Source: CAWFQB01 sp965277875 (GTDB lineage: Bacteria > Armatimonadota > Chthonomonadetes > Chthonomonadales > Chthonomonadaceae). Taken from it: 64,000 nucleotides of DNA. Below the pieces are notes generated by a model. That model worked only from the letters and a program-made list of their open reading frames with translations, was not told the DNA's origin and searched no databases. Positions 40,399 to 48,995 of the stretch are shown here, piece by piece. The translations under genes and the position numbers were made by a program. The DNA lies in NCBI GenBank assembly GCA_965277875.1, contig CBDIDV010000002.1, forward strand, positions 4,092,001-4,156,000, given 5' to 3'. Each line of letters begins with the position of its first letter. The stretch's first letter is position 1.

Positions 40399-42653
40399 CA
40401 ATCGCACCGCCTATTACCCCGCGAACACGCGGCAAAACGCTTTTCCTGACGTTTTACTCCTTTAAAGGAGGCGTCGGGCGCACGATGTCGCTTTTGAACG
40501 CGGCCTGCATTCTTGCCGCGCGTGGCCGCCGGGTGCTTCTGATTGACTTCGATCTGGAAGCGCCCGGCCTGACCACGCTGCGCGACCTGACCCCTCAGCA
40601 CGATCAGCCCCGCCAGCATCCCGGCCTGGTAGAACTTATCCACGACTTTCTGCGCGACCCGAACGCCTCTGCGCTTGCCGACAAAGCCAACAAAACACGC
40701 TTTCGCGACGAGTACGTGTGCGATCTGGAAATTCCTGCTCATCTGGAACGCATCGAAGGCGGCAGTCTAAGTTTAATGCCTGCGGGCTGCATGGATGACA
40801 CGTATGGCAAGCGCCTGAACGCCATTAAGTTCGATCAGCTTTATGAGGAAGGCATCGGGCAGCCCCTGTTCAAGCTGCTAAAGAGCGTGATACTGCAATC
40901 GAAGTTGTACGATTACGTGCTGATTGACAGTCGCACGGGATTTTCGGACGAGGGCGGCATCTGCACCCGCGACCTGGCCGACCACATCTTTGTAGTCATG
41001 GGCCTGAATCGCCAGAACGTGGACGGCACGGTTCGCTTCCTCCAGAGCCTCAAACGCAGCAGCTGGCAGGAAGGGCGCGTGTTCTTTATCGTGTCCCCTA
41101 TGCCTATCTTTTATGAGGAATTGCGCGACGAGCGATTGAAAGAAGCGCAAAGCGCCATTCAGCAGGAGGGCTACAAGACCGATCTGGATCTGCGCGTTCC
41201 CTACCACCCTCGTCTTGCCCTCGACGAAGAGCCGTTCGTCTACCACTGGTCGGAAACCAACCTGTTCGACGCCTACCAGCGCATCCACCGTCAGATACGC
41301 GCCCTCAACAACGACACGCCCCGCGAGTGGTCAGGCGAAACGCTTAGAGCAGTTCAGGCAGGTAAGTACGATCATGCACTACATCTGCTTAAACAAATCA
41401 GATTAGAGAATTCTGATTCGGCTGTAAATTTGCTGTCTTTTATCACAACGCAGAAGGCCGCAGAAAGTTCGACGTTACGCAAACATCTCTCTCCTTTCTT
41501 TGACTTCTGGATTGATATTGTTGGAGAGGAAATAGATGTACTGCGACGGTATGGCACTGCTCTTAGGGAAGATCGAAAGTATAGTCGTGCCGAGGAGAAG
41601 CTTAACCGCTATCTTGAAGTTGCTAGAGAGCAGAAGAATGATGGACAGATAGCTAATGCCTACTACGCACTCGGACTATTGAGGGCTGATCAGTGTCGCT
41701 TTACGGAGGCGTTAGTTCTTTATAGGAACGCTTTGGATGCTGGCAAAAGTTTGGAGGATCAGAGTGGAGATGCCTACATACACGGCTCTATTGGTGAAGT
41801 ATATAGGCTTGCAGCTTTTGCTAAAAAAGCTTTGTTGAGCTACCGAGAGGCTCACAAACTTTTCGTTAGAGAAGATGATAAAAATGGCGTTGCATCGATA
41901 CGTCTTAGCATGGGGCTTGCATACATGTCTCTCGGTGAGTACAAGTTGGCATTAAAATCCTGTAACCAATCATACCGTTTTTACAAAGATGCGGCTGATC
42001 GTACTAGCCTCGCCTCCGCCAACATGATTATCGGTTATATACGTATGTTGCGTGGAGAGAGTGATATTGTCGATATATTTAACGAGGCCGAAATTGTGTT
42101 TACAAAGGCAGATAATCAAGGTGGCGTAGCTGGGGTTCAGCAAAGCTTAGGTTATCTGCATCAATTACATGGCAGGTATGAACTTGCGATGGAGCAATAT
42201 GCCAAAGCATTAGCGTACTACAGGCAAAGCAACGACCATACACAGGTATGCGCTGTACTTGGAGAAATCGGAAAAACTCAACTCCTTATGGGAGATGTAG
42301 ACAACGGCAGTCAAACAATACAACAGGCCAATTCTATTGCAGAGCAGATTGGTGTTCTGGAAGTATTAGCTGAAGGTCGTGTAGACTACTCAAACGCTCT
42401 ATTTCGTCTGCAAAAGCCTAAAGACGCATTGGCTTACCTGAATGAGCATTGGACGCTTGTTCAGGAACATGGCACTGCACATGTTCGCGCCGAGGCCAAT
42501 GTGTTACGCGCTAAGATTCGCCTCGCGCTTGGCAATCCAGTGGACGCGCAAACGGACTTGCAGGCTGCACTCGAGTTTTATAATTCTCAGCAAGTGCATA
42601 CGCCCCTCGCGAAAGAGGCCGCTGAACTTGCCGCCTCGTTTAACCCCTCCTGA
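40395..42653 (+). CDS. KGGVGR-motif ParA-like ATPase fused to TPR repeats
   Basis: A 752-residue protein. Residues 14-310 form a ParA/MinD-type P-loop domain with the variant deviant Walker A FKGGVGRT (Lys24-Thr30), switch VLLIDFDLEAPGL, and Walker B-like YDYVLIDSRTGFSDEGG. The variant replaces the usual second Lys by Arg and defines the KGGVGR ATPases that accompany TPR, TIR or peptidase partners in conflict-type loci. From about residue 315 to the end are at least eight TPR-like units (YYALGLLRADQCRFTEALVL, IHGSIGEVYRLAAFAKKALL). GC drops sharply at the same codon. It is translationally coupled to the winged-helix gene. It is neither next to a parB nor a parS-like array, so chromosome partitioning is unlikely. 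Confidence 0.85.
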   Translation: MTIAPPITPRTRGKTLFLTFYSFKGGVGRTMSLLNAACILAARGRRVLLIDFDLEAPGLTTLRDLTPQHDQPRQHPGLVELIHDFLRDPNASALADKANKTRFRDEYVCDLEIPAHLERIEGGSLSLMPAGCMDDTYGKRLNAIKFDQLYEEGIGQPLFKLLKSVILQSKLYDYVLIDSRTGFSDEGGICTRDLADHIFVVMGLNRQNVDGTVRFLQSLKRSSWQEGRVFFIVSPMPIFYEELRDERLKEAQSAIQQEGYKTDLDLRVPYHPRLALDEEPFVYHWSETNLFDAYQRIHRQIRALNNDTPREWSGETLRAVQAGKYDHALHLLKQIRLENSDSAVNLLSFITTQKAAESSTLRKHLSPFFDFWIDIVGEEIDVLRRYGTALREDRKYSRAEEKLNRYLEVAREQKNDGQIANAYYALGLLRADQCRFTEALVLYRNALDAGKSLEDQSGDAYIHGSIGEVYRLAAFAKKALLSYREAHKLFVREDDKNGVASIRLSMGLAYMSLGEYKLALKSCNQSYRFYKDAADRTSLASANMIIGYIRMLRGESDIVDIFNEAEIVFTKADNQGGVAGVQQSLGYLHQLHGRYELAMEQYAKALAYYRQSNDHTQVCAVLGEIGKTQLLMGDVDNGSQTIQQANSIAEQIGVLEVLAEGRVDYSNALFRLQKPKDALAYLNEHWTLVQEHGTAHVRAEANVLRAKIRLALGNPVDAQTDLQAALEFYNSQQVHTPLAKEAAELAASFNPS

Positions 42654-42686
42654 ATCTTCCCGTTCCTCCTCACTGCTTCCCGAAAA

Positions 42687-43232
42687 TTATCTGTGTGAAA
42701 TATCCGGCGTGTCCTGGAGGGCGGCACGCACGGCCTGGCGGTAGGCTTCGTCGGATTGCAGGCGATGCTTGATCTGCTGCGTCAGGGCGTCGGTCTGCTG
42801 CGCGTCGGGATGGTACTCGCCTTTGGCGTACATCACCTCTAGATCCAGGGTGTGCATCCCGCGCACCACGTCCGCCCCGGTCAGCGCGAAGCCGAAGGCG
42901 AGCGAGGTCAGCCCGCAGTAAAACAGGGACGTGGCGATGTTCAGGTTCTTGTGGCTGGCGAAGATGCTCATCAGCAGGAACAACAGCAGGGCGCAGGCAA
43001 GCGCGGCCAAGGCCAGTTCGTTGAGGATGTAGCGCTGATGAAAGCTGCCCACCTGATCCAGCAGGTTCAGCCGGCGCAGGGCGGGCATGTCGGGGTGGTC
43101 GTCGTTCATCAGGCGCGTCGCGCCCCGGATACGTTCGGACAGGCTGCCGTTGCGCGCGGTCAGCATCACGAGCAGGGACGCGTTGCCCAGCACCAGGGGC
43201 GAAAAAACCAGTTGGAAAAACGATAACTCCAT
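42687..43232 (-). CDS. DUF2721 membrane protein
   Basis: A 181-residue protein with the DUF2721 plan. An N-terminal helix (FFQLVFSPLVLGNASLLVML) is followed by the conserved RNGSLSERIRGATRLMNDD region and two further helices (ALAALACALLLFLLMSIFAS, IATSLFYCGLTSLAFGFALT). A polar C-tail follows. Function unknown. GAGG lies a few bases before the ATG. It is convergent with the ATPase-TPR gene and divergent from the oxidoreductase at 43442. Confidence 0.85.
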   Translation of the reverse strand: MELSFFQLVFSPLVLGNASLLVMLTARNGSLSERIRGATRLMNDDHPDMPALRRLNLLDQVGSFHQRYILNELALAALACALLLFLLMSIFASHKNLNIATSLFYCGLTSLAFGFALTGADVVRGMHTLDLEVMYAKGEYHPDAQQTDALTQQIKHRLQSDEAYRQAVRAALQDTPDISHR

Positions 43233-43441
43233 GCGCCTCTTTCCCTGCGGAACAGCGGCGTTCCCGCTTTGCTGTCGGGGCGGGGTTGCGGCCTGCCCTG
43301 TGCGTTAGATTTTACCCTGTGTGCGGCGCAATTGGGCGTGTCAACCCGCGTGTAAATCGGGTATATTGCGCTCACTGCCTGCGAGGGCAATAAAACACAA
43401 TCGGGACGAAATCAGCACGAAAACCGAACAAAGGACGACGG

Positions 43442-44518
43442 ATGAACATAGGCATTATCGGGGCGGGCGGCATCGCGCACAAGCTGCACCTGCCCCAGAT
43501 CGCGCAGCACAACAAAGCTTTCCCCGGTGAACCGATGCGCGTCACGCATCTGGCGGGGCGCAAGGAGAGCAGGCTGCGCCTGATCGCGGAACGTTTCGAT
43601 GTGCCGCACTGGACGACCGACATTGACGCCCTGCTTGCCGACGACAAGGTTGACGGCGTGATCGTGGCCCTGCCGCACCCGCTGCACGTTCCCGTGGGCC
43701 TGCAAGTTCTCAGAGCGGGCAAGCATCTGATGATGCAAAAGCCCCTGTGCGCCCGCATGGACGAAGCCGACGCTTTTGTCGCTGCCGTCGAGGATACAAA
43801 CCGCGCCGTGTTCGTGCTGCCCCACTTCGGCCCTGAGATTTACGCGTGCCGCCGACTGCTGGACGAGGGCGCAATCGGCAAACCGTCCGGCGCGCATTGC
43901 CGCGTCAGCCACGGCGGGCCGGAGGTGTATTACGCCGAGATACGCGACTACTTTGGCGAATCCGACGAGGGATTGTGGTTCTTCGAGGCGGGCGAGGCCG
44001 CTGTGGGAGCCTTATTCGACATGGGCGTGTACGCCGTGGCGTCCCTTGTGGCCGTGATGGGCAGCGTGACAAGCGTAATGGGGCTGACCGCGACCATAGA
44101 CAAGCCCACGACACTGGAAGACACGGCCACCCTCTTGCTGCAATTCGCGAACGGCGCGCTCGGCACTGCCGAAACCGGTTGGTGTGACCCGGCCCGTACC
44201 TGGGACATGCGCGTTCATGGCACATCCGGCAAACTGACCACGCCGGGTCACGACGGCGCGGCCCTGACGCGCTGGGAGCCGGGCAGCTACACCCGCGAGG
44301 ACGAGCCGGCCCGCGCTTATGCCATAGGCATCGGCCACAACGACATGGCCCACGCCGACATGCACCGGGAATGGCTGCACTGCATCCGCGAAGGCGACCA
44401 GCCCGCCCTGAGCAGCGCCTATGCCGCCCGCCATGTCACGGAAATCCTGCTCGCCGGCCTCGCCTCCGCCCGCACCGGCCAGCGCGTCCCCCTGCATACA
44501 ACGGCAGAGAAGAATTAG
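43442..44518 (+). CDS. Gfo/Idh/MocA-family oxidoreductase
   Basis: A 358-residue NAD(P)-dependent dehydrogenase. The N-terminal Rossmann motif is IGIIGAGGIAHKLHLPQIAQ. The EKP-type motif appears as LMMQKPLCARMDEADAFV, with Gln replacing the common Glu. The C-terminal domain includes DYFGESDEGLWFFEAGEAAV, GALFDMGVYAVASLVAVMGS and a late HTDMHREW-like segment (HADMHREWLHCIREGDQPAL). The family acts mostly on sugars, inositols or cyclitols. The substrate is unknown. AAAGGAC precedes the ATG. A large palindromic element follows. Confidence 0.92.
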   Translation: MNIGIIGAGGIAHKLHLPQIAQHNKAFPGEPMRVTHLAGRKESRLRLIAERFDVPHWTTDIDALLADDKVDGVIVALPHPLHVPVGLQVLRAGKHLMMQKPLCARMDEADAFVAAVEDTNRAVFVLPHFGPEIYACRRLLDEGAIGKPSGAHCRVSHGGPEVYYAEIRDYFGESDEGLWFFEAGEAAVGALFDMGVYAVASLVAVMGSVTSVMGLTATIDKPTTLEDTATLLLQFANGALGTAETGWCDPARTWDMRVHGTSGKLTTPGHDGAALTRWEPGSYTREDEPARAYAIGIGHNDMAHADMHREWLHCIREGDQPALSSAYAARHVTEILLAGLASARTGQRVPLHTTAEKN

Positions 44519-44549
44519 AACCACGCAGGACACGAAGCAGAGGAGGGCA

Positions 44550-44707
44550 AACCGCGAAACACACCAACTAAACGAAAAGAGAAACAAAAGATCGCTTAGG
44601 CTATTCAGGGAAAATCCTGTTAATCCTGAAAATCCTGTCAATCCTGTCTATGGATTGGACTTGTTCTTTTGCGTTCCATTTTCGTTTAGTTGGTGTGTTT
44701 CGCGGTT
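44550..44707 (+). repeat. Palindromic element with perfect 29-base arms between convergent genes
   Basis: Arms at 44550-44578 (AACCGCGAAACACACCAACT...) and 44679-44707 are exact reverse complements. Partial matching (GAAGCAGA / TCTGCTTC) extends outside them. The spacer contains four AATCCTGT/AATCCTGA units (about 44613-44647). It separates the oxidoreductase from the convergent methyltransferase and could act as a bidirectional terminator. Confidence 0.9.
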
Positions 44708-44762
44708 CCTTATGTATTCTGCTTCTTGTCTTTCCTCTATATCTCTGCGTCTCCGCGTGATG

Positions 44763-45443
44763 TCAGTTTTTCTTCCTGCCCACCACGGCGTACAGGGGAT
44801 CGCTGCGGCGTCCGGGGCTGCGGTCGAGGGCTTGGATGGCGGTGAAGTTGCCCGCCGCTTCCAGAAAGTGCTGCACGAGCGCGACACGGCCCCGGTCATC
44901 CAGATGATGCCAGAGGGCGATGGCTTTGGTGGGAAAGCAGCGGTTCGAGAACGTAATGACAAACGGCGCGTCGGGCTTGAGGACGCGGCCCGTTTCGCGC
45001 GCCACCGCAATAGGATCGGTCAGATAATCAATGGACACGCACAGTCCCGCGCCGTCGAACAGATTGTCCGAGAAGGGCAGGCGCGGCGTCGTGTTGAGGT
45101 TTTGCACGATACGCTCGCTCAGGCGCGGGTTGGCGTCGAGTTCCGCCCGGTTCATGCCCAGGCCCGTGACGTGATGGTACGTGACTTCGGGCGGCAGGTG
45201 GCTGATCCAACTGCTCATCAGGTCGAGTATCGCGCCGTCGTGCGGGAAATACTCGCGATAAAGCTGCGTGACCGCGCCGATGGCCGCGTCGTCAATGTGC
45301 GTGACCAGGCGCGGGGTGCGGTAGAAATCTTCGTCGGGCGTCTCGTCCGCGCGCCGGAAGGCTTCGGCGGGCAGTGTCAGCGTGGACGGCGCGTTCGGCT
45401 GCGTGGCGTCCTCGGATGTGTTGGTTGGTTCGGGAATGTTCAT
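44763..45443 (-). CDS. Class I SAM-dependent methyltransferase-like protein
   Basis: A 226-residue protein with a low-complexity N-tail and a methyltransferase-like core. The SAM-binding region reads DGAILDLMSSWISHLP, followed by VTGLGMNRAELDANPRL. The motif II-III region is LPFSDNLFDGAGLCVSIDYL, then DPIAVARETGRVLKPDAPFV ITFSNRCFP. The glycine loop of motif I is weak (LDLMSSW rather than LDxGxGxG), so activity should not be assumed. Similar proteins occur in many bacteria without known substrate. No strong Shine-Dalgarno precedes ATG 45443. Confidence 0.75.
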   Translation of the reverse strand: MNIPEPTNTSEDATQPNAPSTLTLPAEAFRRADETPDEDFYRTPRLVTHIDDAAIGAVTQLYREYFPHDGAILDLMSSWISHLPPEVTYHHVTGLGMNRAELDANPRLSERIVQNLNTTPRLPFSDNLFDGAGLCVSIDYLTDPIAVARETGRVLKPDAPFVITFSNRCFPTKAIALWHHLDDRGRVALVQHFLEAAGNFTAIQALDRSPGRRSDPLYAVVGRKKN

Positions 45444-45785
45444 GGTGCTGCTCGGTTGGCGTTGCTGTTTGCTGTGTACGTTGTATGTGTTGTAGATGGT
45501 GGGCGGGTCGCTGTGTTACGCAGCTTGATATGGACGCAAAAAGGCGCAAAAGGACGCAAAAAGAAGCCGGAGGTTTTAGCGGGATGGGCGCAGGGTTTTG
45601 GGCTGCATTGCGCTTTCCCACTTCTTTTACGTGTCGGAACGCGGCGCGTTGCGGGCAGGGTCGGGCTTGTGTGTGGTAGCGCGGCGTGTCTTTCGCCGTC
45701 TTATCCCTGCATCGGCGTCGGCGCGTATGTGGCGGGAAACCGACGCAGTCGGGCGAACGTAGGGGTTAGGGGAGGGGACGACAGC
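45444..45785 (+). other. Intergenic region with a GGACGCAAAAAGG-type repeat
   Basis: This 342-base gap between divergent genes has no convincing gene. Around 45530-45565 the unit GGACGCAAAAAG/GGCGCAAAAG is repeated three times, resembling a single arm of the palindromic elements without a partner. A GGGGAGGGG Shine-Dalgarno for the DUF4126 gene lies at the right end. Confidence 0.5.
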
Positions 45786-46400
45786 ATGACGACGGGGATA
45801 CAGATTTTGATGGGCGTGAGCCTGGGGGCGTGTTCGGGCCTGCGGGCCTGCCTGCCCCTGCTCATCCTGGGCCTGATGGCGCGGTTCGGCTATGTGCCGG
45901 TCAATCCCGCTTTCGCCCTGCTGACCCACACGGACACGCTTGTCGTGCTGGCGCTTGCGAGCGCACTGGAGTTTCTGGGCGACAAGATCATCGTGATAGA
46001 CCATTTCCTCGATGCCATCGGCACGGTCGCGCGCCCGGTCGCCGGCACGATCCTGGCCTCGGCCACGCTGACCCACGTAGACACCAAGACGGCCCTGCTG
46101 CTCGGCCTGATGGCGGGCGGCACGTCCGCGCTGTCGGTTCACGCGGGCAAGGCGGTCACTCGCGCCAAGGCCACGGTTCTGGCCCCCCTGCACGGCGGCA
46201 CGGGCAATGTGGGCCTGTCCCTGCTCGAAGACGGCGTGGTCGTGGCCGGGTTGTGGCTGGCCGTCCACGCCCCCGTTCTCGCCTTCGTCCTGTCCCTGCT
46301 GCTCATCGCATCCGCGCTGTGCATGGTCTATCTGGCCGTCAAAACCGGTAAAAAAGTCTTCACCTTCTTCAAAACCCGCCGCCTTACAGCGCAGACGTAG
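45786..46400 (+). CDS. DUF4126 membrane protein
   Basis: A 204-residue hydrophobic protein matching DUF4126. It starts TTGIQILMGVSLGACSGLRA CLPLLILGL, contains LASALEFLGDKIIVIDHFLD and RPVAGTILASATLT, and ends with paired helices (GVVVAGLWLAVHAPVLAFVL) and a basic tail. The function is unknown. GGGGAGGGG lies upstream of ATG 45786. A long frame that opens at 44421 crosses the palindrome and the antisense of the methyltransferase and is not used. Confidence 0.82.
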   Translation: MTTGIQILMGVSLGACSGLRACLPLLILGLMARFGYVPVNPAFALLTHTDTLVVLALASALEFLGDKIIVIDHFLDAIGTVARPVAGTILASATLTHVDTKTALLLGLMAGGTSALSVHAGKAVTRAKATVLAPLHGGTGNVGLSLLEDGVVVAGLWLAVHAPVLAFVLSLLLIASALCMVYLAVKTGKKVFTFFKTRRLTAQT

Positions 46401-46465
46401 CAAACCAAGCTATAGCAATAGTTTCATTCCATCCCTCGCCATTGCCGCTTGCCAGTGGTAATGAT

Positions 46466-47599
46466 CTAAATAAGGTAATAACTCAACTGCTCGCTAATCA
46501 GGAACCCTATTGCCGCAGCTTTCTTGTTGAAAAGGTTAGCAGGAGCGACTCCGTGTGAAGTAGTATGCCGTGACAGATCGACAGGATTGTTAGGGTCGAA
46601 ATCTTTGAAGTAGATCTCACGCAAATAGTAATCAAAGCGATCCGGTAAGAGCATATTGCGAGGCACAGGATTAGACGTTCCAATAGCAGAGCTAACCAAG
46701 TTGTTTGCGGATGGCTTGATAGTGGGGCTTACGTTTCGATGATGAGTACGCATAACCCCCTCGATGCGAGGGTATAACAGGCCCGTGGCACTGATGTAGT
46801 CGTTAGCAAGAAACCGCTCGAGCGCACGTTCAAAAATGCTAATGTGATCTGCGAACACAGGTATGGTATTCCAGCGCCTCCTCATATCTTCAGCATTAGC
46901 GACAATTTCGCCTACAATATCGTCGAGCAAATCATCGATCTGCCAACCTACGCGTAAGTTGTCGAGCATCCTTTGAGTCGTTTGTTTGCGCAATGCGATG
47001 AATGGGAACCATTGTTGTTGCATCAAGGCGGTCCACTCATCGTTCGTAATTTTGAAAATATCTTGGAAATGTAGATAAGCCCAATAACTTCCAAGCACTT
47101 CCTCTATATTGAAAGGACGCGGCTCGTTTGCCTGACCTAGTGGAGCAAAGTCATAGAACAGTCCCTTGCGCCATCCTTTAGAGAACAAGTACAAAACTCC
47201 GGCATCAGGCGGAATCGTTATATCTTTGAAATGAATTCTAATGATGTCCGCAACGTCATCATCATAGATCGGCTCTCCAGGTGTGATTATCCTCTTGTAT
47301 CTAACTTCAAGTTGGGCGGGCGTTTCGTTGATGTATACGGTAGCGACAGCGTCTGCCCCATCTTTTCGCAAGATCAACAATATATGATCTATCATGGATG
47401 CGCGAATGTTTAGTGGTGGTTCCATTCTATCCAAAAAGAGCTGTCCGACTACTTTTTCCAGACGTGTTATGAAACCGTCTCCATCCTCGGATGAAACAAA
47501 CTCGGTTACAATGAGGGAGACATCATCGCCAGCGTTTCTCACTGCCTTTGCCGCTACACCACAGGGTACTTGGTCTTTGAACCTAATTTCAAAAGGCAT
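46466..47599 (-). CDS. AT-rich protein with a C-terminal HEPN-type RNase motif
   Basis: A 377-residue protein from ATG 47599, with AGAGGAA upstream. The N-terminal 200 residues are of unknown type. The C-terminal third is helical (ISIFERALERFLANDYISAT, GLLYPRIEGVMRTHH) and ends in LSRHTTSHGVAPANLFNKKA AAIGFLI. Arg344-x4-His349 followed by Gly is the RxxxxH signature of HEPN ribonucleases, common in abortive infection and toxin proteins. One 60-base line of the gene has only about 33 percent GC, against about 60 percent around it, which argues for recent transfer. Further in-frame codons extend to 47806 without a good start. An RNA-targeting defence role is inferred. Confidence 0.7.
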   Translation of the reverse strand: MPFEIRFKDQVPCGVAAKAVRNAGDDVSLIVTEFVSSEDGDGFITRLEKVVGQLFLDRMEPPLNIRASMIDHILLILRKDGADAVATVYINETPAQLEVRYKRIITPGEPIYDDDVADIIRIHFKDITIPPDAGVLYLFSKGWRKGLFYDFAPLGQANEPRPFNIEEVLGSYWAYLHFQDIFKITNDEWTALMQQQWFPFIALRKQTTQRMLDNLRVGWQIDDLLDDIVGEIVANAEDMRRRWNTIPVFADHISIFERALERFLANDYISATGLLYPRIEGVMRTHHRNVSPTIKPSANNLVSSAIGTSNPVPRNMLLPDRFDYYLREIYFKDFDPNNPVDLSRHTTSHGVAPANLFNKKAAAIGFLISEQLSYYLI

Positions 47600-47813
47600 A
47601 AGAACGGTGTTCCTCTCGCTTGCTTGTATTATTATTGCTCGATACGTAGAACTACGATAATGTAAACGCGCGATGTGGCGTAAAACCCAATGCGACATAA
47701 CCGAAATGGCGAGACCCGCTGCCAAAGATGTTTGCCTCGTCTCGAAAGTAGTCGGACCGCGACATATTAAGGATGCGGTAACTGTTAGATGATCCAGAGT
47801 ACACATCGTACCG

Positions 47814-48062
47814 CTAGATGACTTTGCGCTCTAATTCTTTTAGTGAGGCTTCGGCCTGCTTCTCCGCCTTTTTGTGGACTTCCGCGTCTGGCGGGCGCTT
47901 GTTCTGCCGCGCCTGCCACCAGGCGCGGCCCAGCGCGTATAGCAGACAGCCCACGATACCCACTACGATCACCCAGAACAACATGCCCAGCGCAGTCGCC
48001 AATAGGAAGTAGGCGAGCATCAGCGCGATTATCACAAGCGCGATTTGCAGCAGTATCTTCAC
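47814..48062 (-). CDS. Small membrane protein of unknown function
   Basis: An 82-residue protein from GTG 48062, preceded by GGGAGG 7 bases upstream. It has two hydrophobic segments (ILLQIALVIIALMLAYFLLA, LGMLFWVIVVGIVGCLLYAL) and a charged, probably coiled C-tail (AEVHKKAEKQAEASLKELER). An in-frame codon at 48119 would add 19 residues without a ribosome site and inside a terminator. Function unknown. It lies downstream of a tRNA pair and its terminator. Confidence 0.6.
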   Translation of the reverse strand: MKILLQIALVIIALMLAYFLLATALGMLFWVIVVGIVGCLLYALGRAWWQARQNKRPPDAEVHKKAEKQAEASLKELERKVI

Positions 48063-48100
48063 CGCATTACCTCCCACACCGTTCGAGCCGGACACGTACA

Positions 48101-48140
48101 AAAAAGAAGCCCGCTGCAACTCTGCAAGGGGCTTCTTTTT
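48101..48140 (-). terminator. Bidirectional terminator after the tRNA-Leu/tRNA-Gly pair
   Basis: A 12-base stem (AAAAAGAAGCCC with its complement GGGCTTCTTTTT) surrounds a 16-base loop and gives T-runs on both strands. On the minus strand it follows the tRNA-Gly 3' end by 13 bases. Confidence 0.85.
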
Positions 48141-48153
48141 AGTTTTTCTATCA

Positions 48154-48225
<72 letters not shown>

Positions 48226-48252
48226 GCACCGCACATCAGAGCCTGCAAATGA

Positions 48253-48334
48253 TGGGCAAGAGGGGACTTGAACCCCTACGCCGTGAGGCACATGCTCCTA
48301 AGGCATGCGTGTCTGCCAATTTCACCACTCGCCC
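48253..48334 (-). tRNA. tRNA-Leu (anticodon TAG)
   Basis: An 82-base type II tRNA on the minus strand. The acceptor GGGCGAG pairs with CTTGCCC, the anticodon stem CATGC/GCATG carries the loop CTTAGGA, giving TAG, and a long variable arm and TTCAAGT loop follow. It is upstream of tRNA-Gly(GCC) in the same transcript. Confidence 0.93.
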
Positions 48335-48366
48335 AAATTCGGCTTCTCACTGGTTCGCGCACGACT

Positions 48367-48395
48367 AATATATCACAGACTCGGCCTCTTGTCAA
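48367..48395 (-). promoter_or_regulatory. Promoter of the tRNA-Leu/tRNA-Gly unit
   Basis: On the minus strand TTGACA (48395-48390) and TATATT (48372-48367) are separated by 17 bases, about 33 bases upstream of tRNA-Leu. Confidence 0.8.
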
Positions 48396-48995
48396 GGCAC
48401 ACACCGTAACAAATTTGATTTTGCGTTTGCGCCCTGCCCCCGCGCCGCGTCCGGCCCGTTCCTGCAAACGAACGCGGCTGGCTGGCGGCCACGTCCCGCC
48501 TCTCCGCTCGTCGCCCTCTCTGCCGCGCGCCCGGCCACAAATCCCGCGCCCAAAATAAAAAGCAAAAACAGCCGCCCAAACGCAAAAAAGGTGAACCCTT
48601 TGCCGGTTTCACCCTGTCTAATACCGCACAAGCGTCTACTATACAGAAAAGGGGAACCGCTGCCTATGCCTGCCCTTCTCCCGCTGCCGCCCTGACGCCC
48701 ACGTGGTCACGATGCCACCGTAATACAACCTCATACCACAACGAGAACGCGCGGCGGGAGCGCTGTATTGCCATTTTTCCGCCCCGTTCTCTGCATACGA
48801 CGCCCGTGATGTCTACCTTCTGCCTTCATGGACGGCCCACGCGACGCATCACCATTCCCGTTCCCCGTCGTGCCAACATTAGCCCACATCCCGCGTATAG
48901 AATGCGTGGCGCATGATGTATCGCGCCCGCCCGTTTTCAACAACGACTCTTCAACGCGAACGACCGATTGCTCGCGCATACGAAAGGCCACAAAT
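48396..48995. other. 600-base region without a convincing gene
   Basis: No frame here has recognisable content. On the minus strand a small hairpin (GGTGAA/TTCACC, about 48591-48613) is followed by six Ts, which could end a short minus-strand RNA arising from about 48620-48750. No promoter of good quality supports this. The remainder is GC-rich with poly-A patches (48550-48590). Confidence 0.35.

Noticed and set aside
40395..42653. ParA chromosome-partition protein
   Set aside because: There is no parB partner and no parS-like repeats. The Walker A is the KGGVGR variant and the protein carries TPR repeats.
44421..45785. Upstream part of a long plus-strand frame ending at 46400
   Set aside because: It crosses the oxidoreductase end, a palindromic element and the antisense of the methyltransferase. 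Only the part from ATG 45786 (DUF4126) is real.
48591..48760. Small minus-strand RNA ending at a GGTGAA/TTCACC hairpin with six Ts
   Set aside because: The stem is only 6 bases and no good promoter is seen at an appropriate distance, so it is mentioned only in the gap description.
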